Below are positions 10,735 to 21,639 of a DNA stretch of 64,000 nt, in pieces. Both the position numbers and the translations under genes were made by a program. The first letter of the stretch is position 1, and each line of letters begins with the position of its first letter. This DNA is from Kitagawia praeruptora. Lineage: Eukaryota; Streptophyta; Magnoliopsida; Apiales; Apiaceae. The notes under the pieces were generated by a model that worked only from the letters and a program-made list of their open reading frames with translations, did no database searches and had not been told where the DNA came from. The stretch lies in contig CM075348.1 of the NCBI GenBank assembly GCA_037693485.1, positions 1,240,001 through 1,304,000 of the forward strand, in the 5' to 3' direction.

Positions 10735-10742
10735 AGTTCCCA

Positions 10743-11415
10743 CGCCCTGTCATAGCCCCATATTTTATGTGTTTTTTTTTAAAAAATTTTTTTTACCGAT
10801 GCCTATTACTATACAACTCCTTTCATTAAAACCTGACAAATAAACCTCCTGCCATTAAAAAAATATTATCTCTGTATTTTTTGAAATTAAAAGTGATTTT
10901 CATTAAAACGGAATAGAATCACACATAATCGAGAAATCGAGATTGAGAGGGTAACAACTCATGTTCCTAACTACAGTTTCCAGTTTCCACATTTGAATAA
11001 CAACATTTTGAGAATGAATCGAGATTTAAGTAATTTTATTAATTTCATTTCCTAGTAGAATGGACCATCTATTTGCTACGGCTATTAGCTATTGTGTTAC
11101 TGATACCATAGGAGTATACGTCTATCTCTATCATTTATAAATGATCTGCCAAAATGCAGCTACAAAACTTGCCAGCTTAGTATTTTAGAACTGATAAATA
11201 GTCATTTTAATAAGAAGCCTGGAGCAGAACCAACTGTCTTTCTTCTGCACAATCCGGAGCAAGGTCAAAACAAAACAAAAATACTATCAAAATTATTTTT
11301 ATCGCAGTACTAATAATAGAAACGGATAAGTAATCTCTGCACAAACAATAAAATAAATTATAAACAACTTCTGTGAGAACACCTAATATTTACAAATAAC
11401 TTCAGTGAGAAGGCC
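10743..11415. other. Intergenic, no gene seen
   Basis: No supported gene or repeat. Confidence 0.5.
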
Positions 11416-12363
11416 TAATATTTATACATTATAAGCATATTGTCTCGAGTTTGGTGAGATGTGTCTTGCATAAATCCTTTCTGCAATGTGCAACTGTGTA
11501 ACTATACCTACACAATCTTACGCTACTATCTACATTCACGACATTACCCTGAGTTTCCATGGCTGCCTTAATCTCCTTATAGATTACAAGTGGTGGAAGA
11601 GAGGTATAATAAAACTGTTGAGGTTGCTTAATATTTAGACTCTAAACTCTTGGTTGACCGAAATTAATAACTAGTTCTCCATCTGGAGGTTAATTTCACC
11701 TTTGTTACTAAAGTTTCAGCTTCTCAGTATGTAATATTTATACATTATAAGCATATTGTCTCGAGTTTGGTGAGATGTGTCTTGCATAAATCCTTTCTGC
11801 AATGTGCAACTGTGCAACTATACCTACACAATCTTACGCTACTATCTACATTCACGACATTACCCTGAGTTTCCATGGCTGCCTTAATCTCCCTATAGAT
11901 TACAAGTGGTGGAAGAGAGGTATAATAAAACTGTTGAGGTTGCTTAATATTTAGACTCTAAACTCTTGGTTGACCGAAATTAATAACTAGTTCTCCATCT
12001 GGAGGTTAATTTCACCTTTGTTACTAAAGTTTCAGCTTCTCAGTATGTAATATTTATACATTATAAGCATATTGTCTCGAGTTTGGTGAGATGTGTCTTG
12101 CATAAATCCTTTCTGCAATGTGCAACTGTGCAACTATACCTACACAATCTTACGCTACTATCTACATTCACGACATTACCCTGAGTTTCCATGGCTGCCT
12201 TAATCTCCCTATAGATTACAAGTGGTGGAAGAGAGGTATAATAAAACTGTTGAGGTTGCTTAATATTTAGACTCTAAACTCTTGGTTGACCGAAATTAAT
12301 AACTAGTTCTCCATCTGGAGGTTAATTTCACCTTTGTTACTAAAGTTTCAGCTTCTCAGTATG
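11416..12363. repeat. Three tandem copies of a 316-bp unit
   Basis: Copies begin at 11416, 11732 and 12048 (TAATATTTATACATT) and end at 12363, exactly 3 x 316 bases. I see only a couple of substitutions between copies, for example GTGTAAC/GTGCAAC and CTCCTTAT/CTCCCTAT. On the minus strand each copy has an open frame of about 70 codons with four cysteines and a Met-initiated 43-codon core ending ETICL-stop. I do not recognise it, and it may be non-coding. Confidence 0.95.
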
Positions 12364-13049
12364 TACAATAGCTAAAAATAACTCAAGCTAATCCCCTCCT
12401 ACTCCATGTCCTGAATATATTTTCTTCTTCTAATTTTTCTTCACAACAGTTTGTAGTTTGAAATTTAGGATGCAATTAATATACTCTTAAGCAACAAACA
12501 GATAACAAACTAGAGAAAAATCTGGCACCTCAGGAAAAATTTTAATTGAGTGCCTCATAATACTTTACAAAGACTAACCAATTTCTCAACTAATAATATG
12601 AATTAAGATACTTCGAGAAGGCTAGTGATTTCAGACTGGGTTATAATGCATATCATGCGATATAAACCAATTCTATCTTTTCTAAGCTTTCACTTGATTG
12701 CTTACATTTTAGCCATCATGGAATCCCCTACTTAGCCAAGCTATATTTTCTAGCTTGCCATGTTTCATCTCCTAAAATTTTCGAGTTATTAATTAGGAAT
12801 AAAGGAGATGGTTAAATATATAAGGTGCAGCTACTGCGACTACAAGACATGCATAAATGATTTTCAAGTGGTAACTTAAATAAAGCGTCAGGAATGTGGA
12901 TACTCCAAATCGCATAACTGAATCATCTTTTTAAACAAAACTGATAGCAGTTGCACATTGCCGACAATAAAGAAAAAAAATATGAGGAAGCGAACATAAT
13001 ATTTGAAAAAAGACAAAAGCCTTGGTTTATCAAATGACTAACCCAGACT
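12364..13049. other. Intergenic, downstream of the AT-hook gene
   Basis: Expected to hold the 3' UTR of the minus-strand gene that stops at 13050. No other feature seen. Confidence 0.5.
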
Positions 13050-13457
13050 TCATCTGCACTCAACGCCTACTTCAGCAGCCCTTTGAGGCTTGTTTTTCCG
13101 CCTGCTTCCATTTTGCCTGAACCCAACAGGCTTTACAGAATCATTAGCATTGATTTTAATATCAACGCCACTTTCATCTTCAACTGTTCCATTATTTCCA
13201 TTAATCTCTGAAGCTCTTCCCCTCTTCCTACCACTCTCCGCGCCAGATTGTGTGTTAGTATTCTCGGAGAGAACACCATTCATATTTTCCCCATCATCAA
13301 AAGTTTCAGCTTCTTCTTTATCCTTAGTTTCACTCTTGGATATCTTCAGTGGTCTTCCTCTTCTCTTAGCCGGCATCTTTTCTTCCTCACCACTACCATG
13401 ATCTTCATGAGCTGCTATTATGGTCTGTTTCTTCGCTTTCCCTCTGTTTCTGCCCAT
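13050..13457 (-). CDS. AT-hook motif protein, 135 aa
   Basis: Small, very basic and acidic low-complexity protein. The AT-hook core RGRP is at residues 33-36 within PAKRRGRPLK. A second basic patch GRKRGRA lies in the middle, and a basic C-terminus contains NGSRRKNKPQRAAE. AT-hooks bind the minor groove of AT-rich DNA, so a nuclear chromatin role is likely; the short GSGEEEK ... GSRRK layout resembles a conserved plant family of unknown function. I start at the internal Met (MGRNRG) because the 22 codons before it are hydrophobic and preceded by a likely acceptor (TTGCAG) at 13504. A 5'-UTR intron of about 714 nt (donor GTATG at 14217) is predicted, with the first exon near 14218-14330. I see no lesion. 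Confidence 0.8.
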   Translation of the reverse strand: MGRNRGKAKKQTIIAAHEDHGSGEEEKMPAKRRGRPLKISKSETKDKEEAETFDDGENMNGVLSENTNTQSGAESGRKRGRASEINGNNGTVEDESGVDIKINANDSVKPVGFRQNGSRRKNKPQRAAEVGVECR

Positions 13458-14217
13458 AGTACAACCGAAAAGAAAAACAACAAAAACACCTAACAAAAGT
13501 GATCTGCAACATGTAAGATACATATATATATCAAGGCCTTAGCTTTAGACTAATCACATTTATAAAACAAACAAGAAATGAAGCAAAAACAGTACGAAAA
13601 CAATTCATTTACCCCAACATACAAATTCAACATCCTAGAAAGATCGAGTAACGACTAATGAAAAGTCTCCATAAAATAGATAGGAATTGAAATCCGATTT
13701 TGTGATAAAAGAATGAAAACAAGAAGCTAACTTAGGGAAAAGGAATATCCCAGAAAGTTATTAGGAACACAATTAGCCAACAGTAGTATAAATCAATAAA
13801 GAGCATAAAAATCAAATCTTTATTTGACTACACTAATCCATAATAGTGAAATGGTTAAATCAAAAAAGGGTCCATTCAATCAAATCTAAATAGAAAATAA
13901 AAAACAGTGAAAACCAAAATCAAGCATTAGTATCAAACTATCCTCTTCAATAAGAAGCAATGAATAAAGAAACACATATCAAGAATTAAATCCATACCCA
14001 CAAGAAAAAAAGAAACATACATACATACTTAAAAGTACACTAGATAAGCATAAATTCAAATGACTTATCAAAAGGAAATAAGATTGAAAAAGAACATAAA
14101 AGCAAGATTTGATTTTTATTATGAACATGAATATGAATCTGTTGAGGAAAGCAAAATAAATAAGAAAAAGGGGTTGCATCAAACATAGAAAGGAGAGGGG
14201 AGAGATTTATAACATAC

Positions 14218-14400
14218 CCAAAATGAAGCTAGTCAAACAGCCACCATAAAATAACACTAGTTCAAGTAGAGTAACCAAAGAAGAGTGTGTGTATCAGTGT
14301 ATGTATAATATGGCAAGGAAGTGGTGAAGTGAAAGAGCAGGGGAAGGAGAAAAACTATCCAGTAACACTTGTTGTATGCTTATTAATTTGATAATTTTGA
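14218..14400 (-). promoter_or_regulatory. Likely 5'-UTR exon and promoter of the AT-hook gene
   Basis: On the minus strand this stretch ends in TTTTGG followed by GTATG, a good donor. Upstream, near 14300, is an AT-rich TATTATAC word that may act as a TATA element. No start codon context was needed, since the coding region lies wholly in the second exon. Predicted from splice signals only. Confidence 0.4.
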
Positions 14401-14944
14401 TGGATGTGTTGTGTGCTCGCCTTGAGAGTGAGATGGAGTGAGATGGATAATCATTATTCATTAGTATTTATTATATTATTGTTATGTTTTTTTTTTATTA
14501 ATGTGCTTAAATTAAGGCAGCTGAGGAAAAAAAAAAACCCACCCTAATCATTAAATAAAATAAAATATCAGGACTGGAATTACAGGAGGCCCACCTCGCC
14601 AACTAAGTGAAATTCACTCGTTTTTAGTTTTGACCTAGTTTAATCTTGGAACCTAATTACTAATCTATTTAAGTATTTATTACATAATAGTTTTTGTTGC
14701 CTCTTTGCTACAGTAATTGTCCCAAATTAAGTCTTTGCCACTGCTTTTCTGTTTTATTACAAAAAGCCCAACCGATACCAATATTAAATCGGCCGTATCA
14801 TGAAGCTTACCGAGCTAATATCCATATTTTGAAGCTTTTACCGGAAGCTTTGGTTTTCAAATTAAACACATAAATCCAAGATTACACAGACTTCAAGAAT
14901 TCAAATTTGAATTCAAATTACTCTTCTACTCTCATTTTAAGTAT
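14401..14944. other. Intergenic, no gene seen
   Basis: Upstream of the AT-hook gene. AT-rich, no supported ORF. Confidence 0.5.
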
Positions 14945-15624
14945 ACTAGTAATATAGCCCGTGCTTCGCACACGGAAATTCATTTCTGTCCATTCATTTT
15001 GTAGAAAAGATGCACTCATTACAACTAACAGGAACGTTTGAAAATGACAATGATTGTTATAATTTTAAGACATTCTCATAAACAAATGGTTAATAAATGT
15101 TTGATGTCAAGAACGTATTGAAGATAAAGTTCATTGTAAAAATCACATTCTCTTTAGTAAAAACATAAAATCACGATCTCCGATTCAATCTGAGGTTGAA
15201 CTCAGACATATCACATATTCATAAATTTGAAAACCAATCACCATGTCTAAAACAATTAACTAACATTCAGAAGCATTCAAAAAAAGTATCGAATGTTCAG
15301 AAGTGAATAGAAAACAATATCTGTTGTAAGCTAATAACAAATTATTAATTCATAGAATAATTCTGGCCAATTCTTCCTCACAGACTCCATAATTGCAGTG
15401 ATGCATTGCTAATTTTCTTTTCAGATTTCCTGCCAAGAGAGAAGGATGAATCATAATAAGGTATTACCCTTCTGAATCAAGTCTTGTATGGTTGTATATA
15501 TCATAATAAAAAATAAATGTAACCATTTTAATTTTCTTTGTGCATGATGACAGCAGAACCTGACGTATAGCAAAAATGTCTATTATCATTTTAAGATGTA
15601 GAACTAAAAGAGAAAGAACATAAA

Positions 15625-15935
15625 TTAATTCTTCTGCAAGCAATTTTGTTGTTGTTTTTCAATATATCGTTTTGCTGCACGATCCAAGAGAACAAAGTTG
15701 AATGCTTCAGTATCATCTTCAACCAGCACAACAATCCGATACCTGACAATAAAATAAAAAATAAAGCAAAATTCAAAAATGACAGGCAAATATTTGCTAC
15801 ATGAGAATTTACTTCCAAATTAAAAGTAATACCTCTTCTGCTGGTGTGGAAAATTTCGTGCATTGGAAACACTTGTACTTGCCTTCAGTCAATGATTTTA
15901 ACTTTAACTTTGCACAAAAAATTTCTCTGCAAACA
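15625..15935 (-). pseudogene. RPA1-like (replication protein A, DNA-binding domain C) fragment
   Basis: Two exon-like pieces on the minus strand. The first (to a donor at 15833) encodes LTEGKYKCFQC, matching half of the zinc ribbon of RPA70 domain C. The second starts after an acceptor at 15743 and encodes RIVVLVEDDTEAFNFVLLDR, the typical following OB-fold strand, then stops at 15625. The joined reading frame does not fit across the predicted splice, so it is probably broken. Further upstream (16100-16290) a frame with IPKDLTVNKSNEVSATLTL may be another RPA piece. RPA-like genes are commonly carried by plant Helitrons, which agrees with its position. Confidence 0.55.
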
Positions 15936-16255
15936 TATAAACATATTGGTATAATTAAGCATTGACTGAAAAACATGATTAAACGTTAATGGTAAACTAT
16001 ATTGTCAGATGTTAAACATTAACATCTAAATCTGAAACCTGGCCATGGCATGCATCATCACCTTCATCTTTTCCTTCAATTTATATATACAAACACAACA
16101 ATTTAACATTTTTTGAAATTTTGTGTTGTCAATGTCAATGTTGCACTGACCTCATTGCTCTTGTTAACAGTAAGATCCTTAGGTATGAAAGTAATTTCTA
16201 AAAAACCAAATAGGCAATAATGAATTATTGATTTAAGACAGTTGTCTAAAATAAG

Positions 16256-16455
16256 TATATGTAACAGTATTAATTCCACGTTCAAAATATAAAATAGCTA
16301 GCAACCAATTAAAGTGTTTATCAAAGGCACACGAAAGTGAAAAGTGAAACATATGTATATGTAATAGTATTAACTCCACGTTCAAAATATAAAATAGCTA
16401 TCAACCAATTAAGGTCTTTATCAAAGGCACACGAAAGTGAAAAGTGAAACACATC
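16256..16455. repeat. Two tandem copies of a 100-bp unit
   Basis: GTAACAGTATTAATTCC at 16261 recurs as GTAATAGTATTAACTCC at 16361; the copies stay similar to AAAAGTGAAAC. A 32-bp direct duplication (TGTAACCTGCAAGGCAC) follows at about 16574-16637. Confidence 0.85.
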
Positions 16456-17290
16456 ATATTGCGATACACGTAACAAAACTTCAAGTCAATGACAGAGATA
16501 TGTCATTGTAATTATACCTTAATGGAATAGAATATAAAACATATTTTCTCTTTCAATATTATGTACATGATATTGTAACCTGCAAGGCACATCATTTGGT
16601 ATATTGTAACCTGCAAGGCACATCATTTGGTATATTTGTTGTGGAAATGATTATATAAATATATAAAGAATAAACAAAAATTTGGAGTATTTTGATATTT
16701 TGAAATTTGGGCACAACATGAACAACACACATAAAGTCAAAGGGAAGGATTTTTCTATTATAAGCAAGACTGTGCGGGAGTTTATAACAAATAGTATCGT
16801 AGGTGACTCAATAGAAACTTTATATATAAAATCACCTGCAAGACATATATCAAAGGGATTTTTTTTTCACTATTTCATACATTATATAAAAGGTATTTTC
16901 CGCATTTTAATACATTAAAAGAACTTGAATTTAAAAGTACATATAAGATAATTATCATCAATAAAATGCCTTTTGCTAGAGATATTATTCTTTTTTATAT
17001 AATAGCAATTAGTTATTCATAATGAACATTCTTTTGAAAATAAATTTTGTCCTTATATTAATACTATTACATAACTATTATTATATATTGTTAGTTGGTA
17101 ATTAATAAATTATATAAAATATGTAAATCATGTTCAATATTCAATAAGGTAAAAGTAAAGCAATTAAAAATCAATTGTAATGATTAATGTTTAAATAATA
17201 AATAAATACACTATTACAATACAAAATGTATCGTAGATATTACTCGGGACGATGCCTCGACTCATTTATATTAATAAAAATGGTATTTTT

Positions 17291-19255
17291 TTAGTTTTGT
17301 AGTTAATATCATGAAATTTATATACATTATTTTGCAACATACATTACCTTAATTAATTACCTACATTTAATATCTAAAAATATAATTATTTTTTTGTGTC
17401 ATTGTGTAAATTGCTCAAATTTTGAAATTAAAAAACTAAAAAAAGTTCAAGTGTTTCAAAATTGTTTTATTATTTTCAATTTATATTGATTAATAATTGA
17501 AATATCTAATTCAAGAATTTTGGGACGTCACCTCATAGTAATATGTCAAATAAAATAAAATGCAAACTTTCATTGTATAATATTATTAATAAATGAAAAC
17601 TATTTAAAAGTAGGTGTCACTTAATTTGTGGAATGGTTTAAATTGAAATAAAAAATCCGATTAAGATTATATGGAATTAATTCATTAATTTATTTTTGTA
17701 TTAAATATCTACATTTAATGAGTAAAATAGAGATAAAAAATAAAAAAAATAAAAATTAATTCTCATACCCACTTCCCTTTGGTTGGCTACCAAAAACCTA
17801 TTTTGTGGGATGCGTTTTAATTTTTTATTTTCTTAACTAAATATTGAGGTAGTTGATATCAAAAACCCGTATCTTCTTCGATGTTTATGGGATAGGATTT
17901 AAATTTTTTATGTGGATTGGAAAGTTATACAGAGTATGTAACACCTATTTGTATGTATAAATAAAAGATATATGAGCAATTATTCAAATATATTATTATC
18001 CATATTTTTAAAAAAAAAAATATGCTTATAACCTTTACATTATATTTTGTAATAATTTTTTCTCATGTCAATATTTCAACTCCTTTATATTAGTAACAAT
18101 AAATTAATTTATCATGACAATGATTTTTCTTTCAAATTCCATTAACTTATTTGGTTACATATGAAAAATAAAATTACTTAATCACTCTCATGTTTCTTAA
18201 AAATTGGAATTATAACATTGAATATCACTAATTTATATTGATATATAATTATTTACAATGTTGAAATTTTTTTAAAAAAATTTAAATTAATATCATTTAT
18301 TATAAATAATTTTAATTTTAATAATCATATTATATAATTTTTCATATTATATATAATTACCTGGAAATACACCTTTTGAGTTACCAAAATGTTTTTCTCA
18401 TACCGTAGAGACAAAATTTCTAAACTATTACATTACATACAATTAAAAAATATATAATCGTCACTCTTCGTAATTTAAAAAAAGTTAATTTATTTAATTG
18501 AATATACTTATTTATATAATACATTTTGCTAATAAATAATTATATTTGTATAAACGTACCCAATTTTTATTAGAATAATAAATATCACATACGTAATATC
18601 ATATGTAATAAATTTAGTTTTAAAAAAAAGGATTGTTAAATTATATATTGGTAAATGTTGTTAGGCGTCGCCTCACGACACCTCGGCGCGTTAAAATAAC
18701 GAAAAAAAACACATATACTTGATTTATCTTCATGTTCTAATTTTAAAAGAAATAATATTTTAATAAGACATCAATTAAAATTTAAATGACACAAAGAAAC
18801 AAATTAAAATTTTCTCCTCACAGTAAAGCAAAAACTTATAACTTTTATATTGTGAATCGTTATATCTAATATTTTAGAAATTAGACGATTAAAATTATAT
18901 CATATTCTATTTGATAATATAATTTATATAATTATAAGTATTAAAAAACAATCGTGAATTGCATGGTTTATAAGCTATTAATTTAAAAGTTTTTTTTTCA
19001 CATCGTAGAGACAAAATTTCTAAACTATTACATTACATATAATTACAAAATATTTAAATCGTCATTCTTCATAATTAAAAAAATATTTTATTTAATTGAT
19101 TATACTTATTTATCTTTTATCTTATGATATTTTAGAACTAACTTATTATTTGTGAAGTCAATAAGATTAAAATCAAGCCAAAGCACTTGTATTCAATATA
19201 ATGCAAGAACATGATATTAAAAATGACATAGTGCTGAAGTATACATCCGAAACTA
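17291..19255. other. AT-rich intergenic DNA with a repeat pair 600 bases apart
   Basis: No gene found. A stretch of about 115 bases beginning CGTAGAGACAAAATTTC at 18404 recurs diverged at 19004. A GTCGCCTC ... CCTCGGCGCG segment at 18664-18692 resembles the Helitron 5'-type CCTCG sequence seen at 17240, and may mark a further remnant. Confidence 0.5.
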
Positions 19256-19507
19256 TTAATCACATTCTAAAGAATACTCGAGCTTCCTTATAAGCAGCCA
19301 CAAACAACACTTTCCCGTGTAAATGGATTCCAACTTTTTGGAAAATTGTTTTGTAGAATGATTACAAAAGAAAAAATTCTTTAAAAACTTGCCTATTGTA
19401 CCTTTGAGAGTTGCATCCGGAAGATCTCCGGCAAGTAACCTGACTTTATTATTCAAACCAAACTCACTTTGGCAAGAAAGAAAAAAATTGTTCTGGGCAC
19501 CAGACAC
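19256..19507 (-). other. Unidentified exon-like open frame
   Basis: Minus-strand open frame encoding SGAQNNFFLSCQSEFG and VRLLAGDLPDATLKG. The composition looks protein-like in its first half, then becomes compositionally biased. It lies downstream of two further exon-like frames of the same strand (19775-19877, and the frame split by copia-1), so they may belong to one gene or pseudogene. I do not recognise the family. Confidence 0.35.
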
Positions 19508-19774
19508 CCAAATCCAAATGGCTTATTGACTTGGAAGACCATTATCGTTAAATTAAAAAAAAATAGCCTTCTCAATATAGTTTACTTATACCCTTGCAAA
19601 TGGACTTGGCCAATGCATGACATCAAAATTTAAATTAATGTTTTAGCTCATGTTAACATGAGAATAATATGATTTTTGTCATCAACTTAGAATTGAAAAC
19701 CTGAACATACTGATATAGGAGAAGAGGATTCTTATATATAACCCTGACCAATTTTAAACTCACCATGTAAATAC

Positions 19775-19877
19775 CTCTTATTTCATTACACTGGCATGAA
19801 ATCTCCATGCCTAAATTAGGACACAATTCCAAAGCATGTAAATGATGCTCTAATTCCATTTCCACATAATAAAGCTC
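19775..19877 (-). other. Unidentified exon-like open frame with splice signals
   Basis: Bounded on the minus strand by an AG acceptor (CTATTGTAG at 19878) and a GT donor (AGAG|GTATTT at 19774). It encodes a short segment including MELEHHLHALELCPNLG. Possibly part of the same unknown gene as the neighbouring minus-strand frames. Confidence 0.35.
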
Positions 19878-20035
19878 CTACAATAGTCTAAACATCCATA
19901 TTATTTCCAGTGATCTATCCTGTCTTTATCCCGTACAGACAGCTACCAACCTTTTGGCTTTTAGCATCCCAAGAGCTACAAAAACCAATTATCCCGACTC
20001 CCTGTATATCATAACTGTGAGGAGAACCACCTGCA

Positions 20036-21595
20036 TGAAGGAATTTACGGACGAGCGGAAGCGCGGTATAACAATTATTCCGTAAAAACCATGTATCGGG
20101 CATATAGAAAATCATATAAAACGAAATAGCGGAGGAATCGAAACCTTACCTTTAAAAAAATCGAAGCTTTACAAAATGGTGTTTTAGCAGTTGCTCCTCA
20201 GAGTGTGAAGCACTCTACCGGTATCCACCAAGATTAATTCTTCGACGAAGCTTTTTTATAAAACTAAGCTTTTATAAAAATGGAGGTTTGAGAGAGAGAG
20301 GGGGAGATGAAGAAGATGAGGGAGGCAACTAGGTTTTTCACAAAAACCAAAAGTGTATAACTCATTCTCATCTCATTCTATTTATAGGGCTTATGTAGGG
20401 TTTTCATAATTAATATATCATTATATATTAATATATAAATCCTACACTTTATCTTATAAAATGTTAAATAATAATTAAAACAATTTTAATCATTATTAAA
20501 ACAACTTGCTCTCTCAAAATACCTTCATCAATAAATTAATCTTTTTATGGTGTGACCCTGTAGGTTCAAATTAAGCCGGTAGTAGAAATAAATAATAATA
20601 AACTTTTTATTTATTATTTATATGAATTCTAAAATTCATTAAATATAATTAACTGATTAATTATATTTATTCTACATCGTGAGTGATGCTTCTCAACATA
20701 TCGCGACTATCCGGATAATATGAATTCACTGCTTAGAATACCAAGAACCTGTCAGTGCTAGTTACCGTACAATCAATTCCTTCTACCCTACAATATCCCG
20801 ATTAAATACAAGGCATGGAACTCGTGTCAAGCCTATCAAATTTAATCATATGATTCTTATTCATAATGCAAAGTTCATATTAATGCAAATTAGAAACTCC
20901 TTTCTAATTTCATACACTCTGGCCAGAGATTCCGGAACTAGCATCATAAGAATAGCATAGGATATTCTCTTCCTTACTGGAAGGGGTAGATCCTTTATTG
21001 ACCGTTAACTATCTCCATACACAAATCCCTATGCCCAGAATAGACCTAATGGATGTCCTTGAGACTAAGGACTAAACCAAAGCACAGTTCATTATATACA
21101 AGATTACTCTAACGATCTCAAGTCTAAGGACACTTGTACAACTATCACTCAGTGAACAACTATCGACACGTGAGTAAACTCCATTAGTTGTTCAACTTAT
21201 CGAGTCATGTTCAGTGAACTTATTCCCTAATAATCACCTACATACTAGCTATAGTGTCGCCACACAAATGCCTATGAGAACAGACATCCTCCTTAAAGGA
21301 GCAAGCATAGTATGTACCAATCTTTGCGGATTCACTAACTTCCGATTAGTTATCCTATGATTAGGAACTGTTTAAGTCTAGAGTTATCATCTTCTAGATC
21401 TCACTATTATAATCTCATTATAATTCTAGAAGCTTTACTTTAAACCATGGAATATCTTATTTAAAACACTTTAAATAGATAAGGCCCGTAATAAAAACAA
21501 ATAAGTCTTTTATTAATATTAATGAAATCAAATAAGAGTACAATAAAGTTCTCCTAACTCATCATACATGATTGGATTTAGGACAAACTCTTTCA
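20036..21595 (-). repeat. 3' LTR of copia-1
   Basis: 1560 bases, starting TGAAGG and ending TTTCA on the plus strand. It matches 27126-28685 base for base in my comparison (constant offset 7090). Confidence 0.95.
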
Positions 21596-21606
21596 ATCTC
21601 CCACTT
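21596..21606 (-). other. Polypurine tract of copia-1
   Basis: The minus strand reads AAGTGGGAGAT immediately before the 3' LTR start TGAAAG, a standard copia plus-strand primer. Confidence 0.85.
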
Positions 21607-21639
21607 GTACTAAAACCAATCACTCTGGTATCTAATACC

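Larger units (their letters stand above)
14945..17290 (-). mobile_element. Helitron remnant, minus strand
   Basis: The 3' end is clear: read on the minus strand it has a hairpin (CCGTG, 7-base loop, CACGG; 14975-14959) followed after a short AT spacer by terminal CTAGT at 14945. The 5' end is weaker: near 17240-17285 the minus strand reads TATTAATATAAATGAG followed by TCGAGGCATCG, a pattern I associate with plant Helitron 5' regions, but the initial TC is not certain. It contains RPA1-like exons and no Rep/helicase that I could find. Confidence 0.55.

Noticed and set aside
19915..20115. Met-started minus-strand frame at the copia-1 left edge as a gene start
   Set aside because: Its first part lies in the LTR; the same start recurs at the other LTR (27205). 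Only the part left of 20031 is host sequence.
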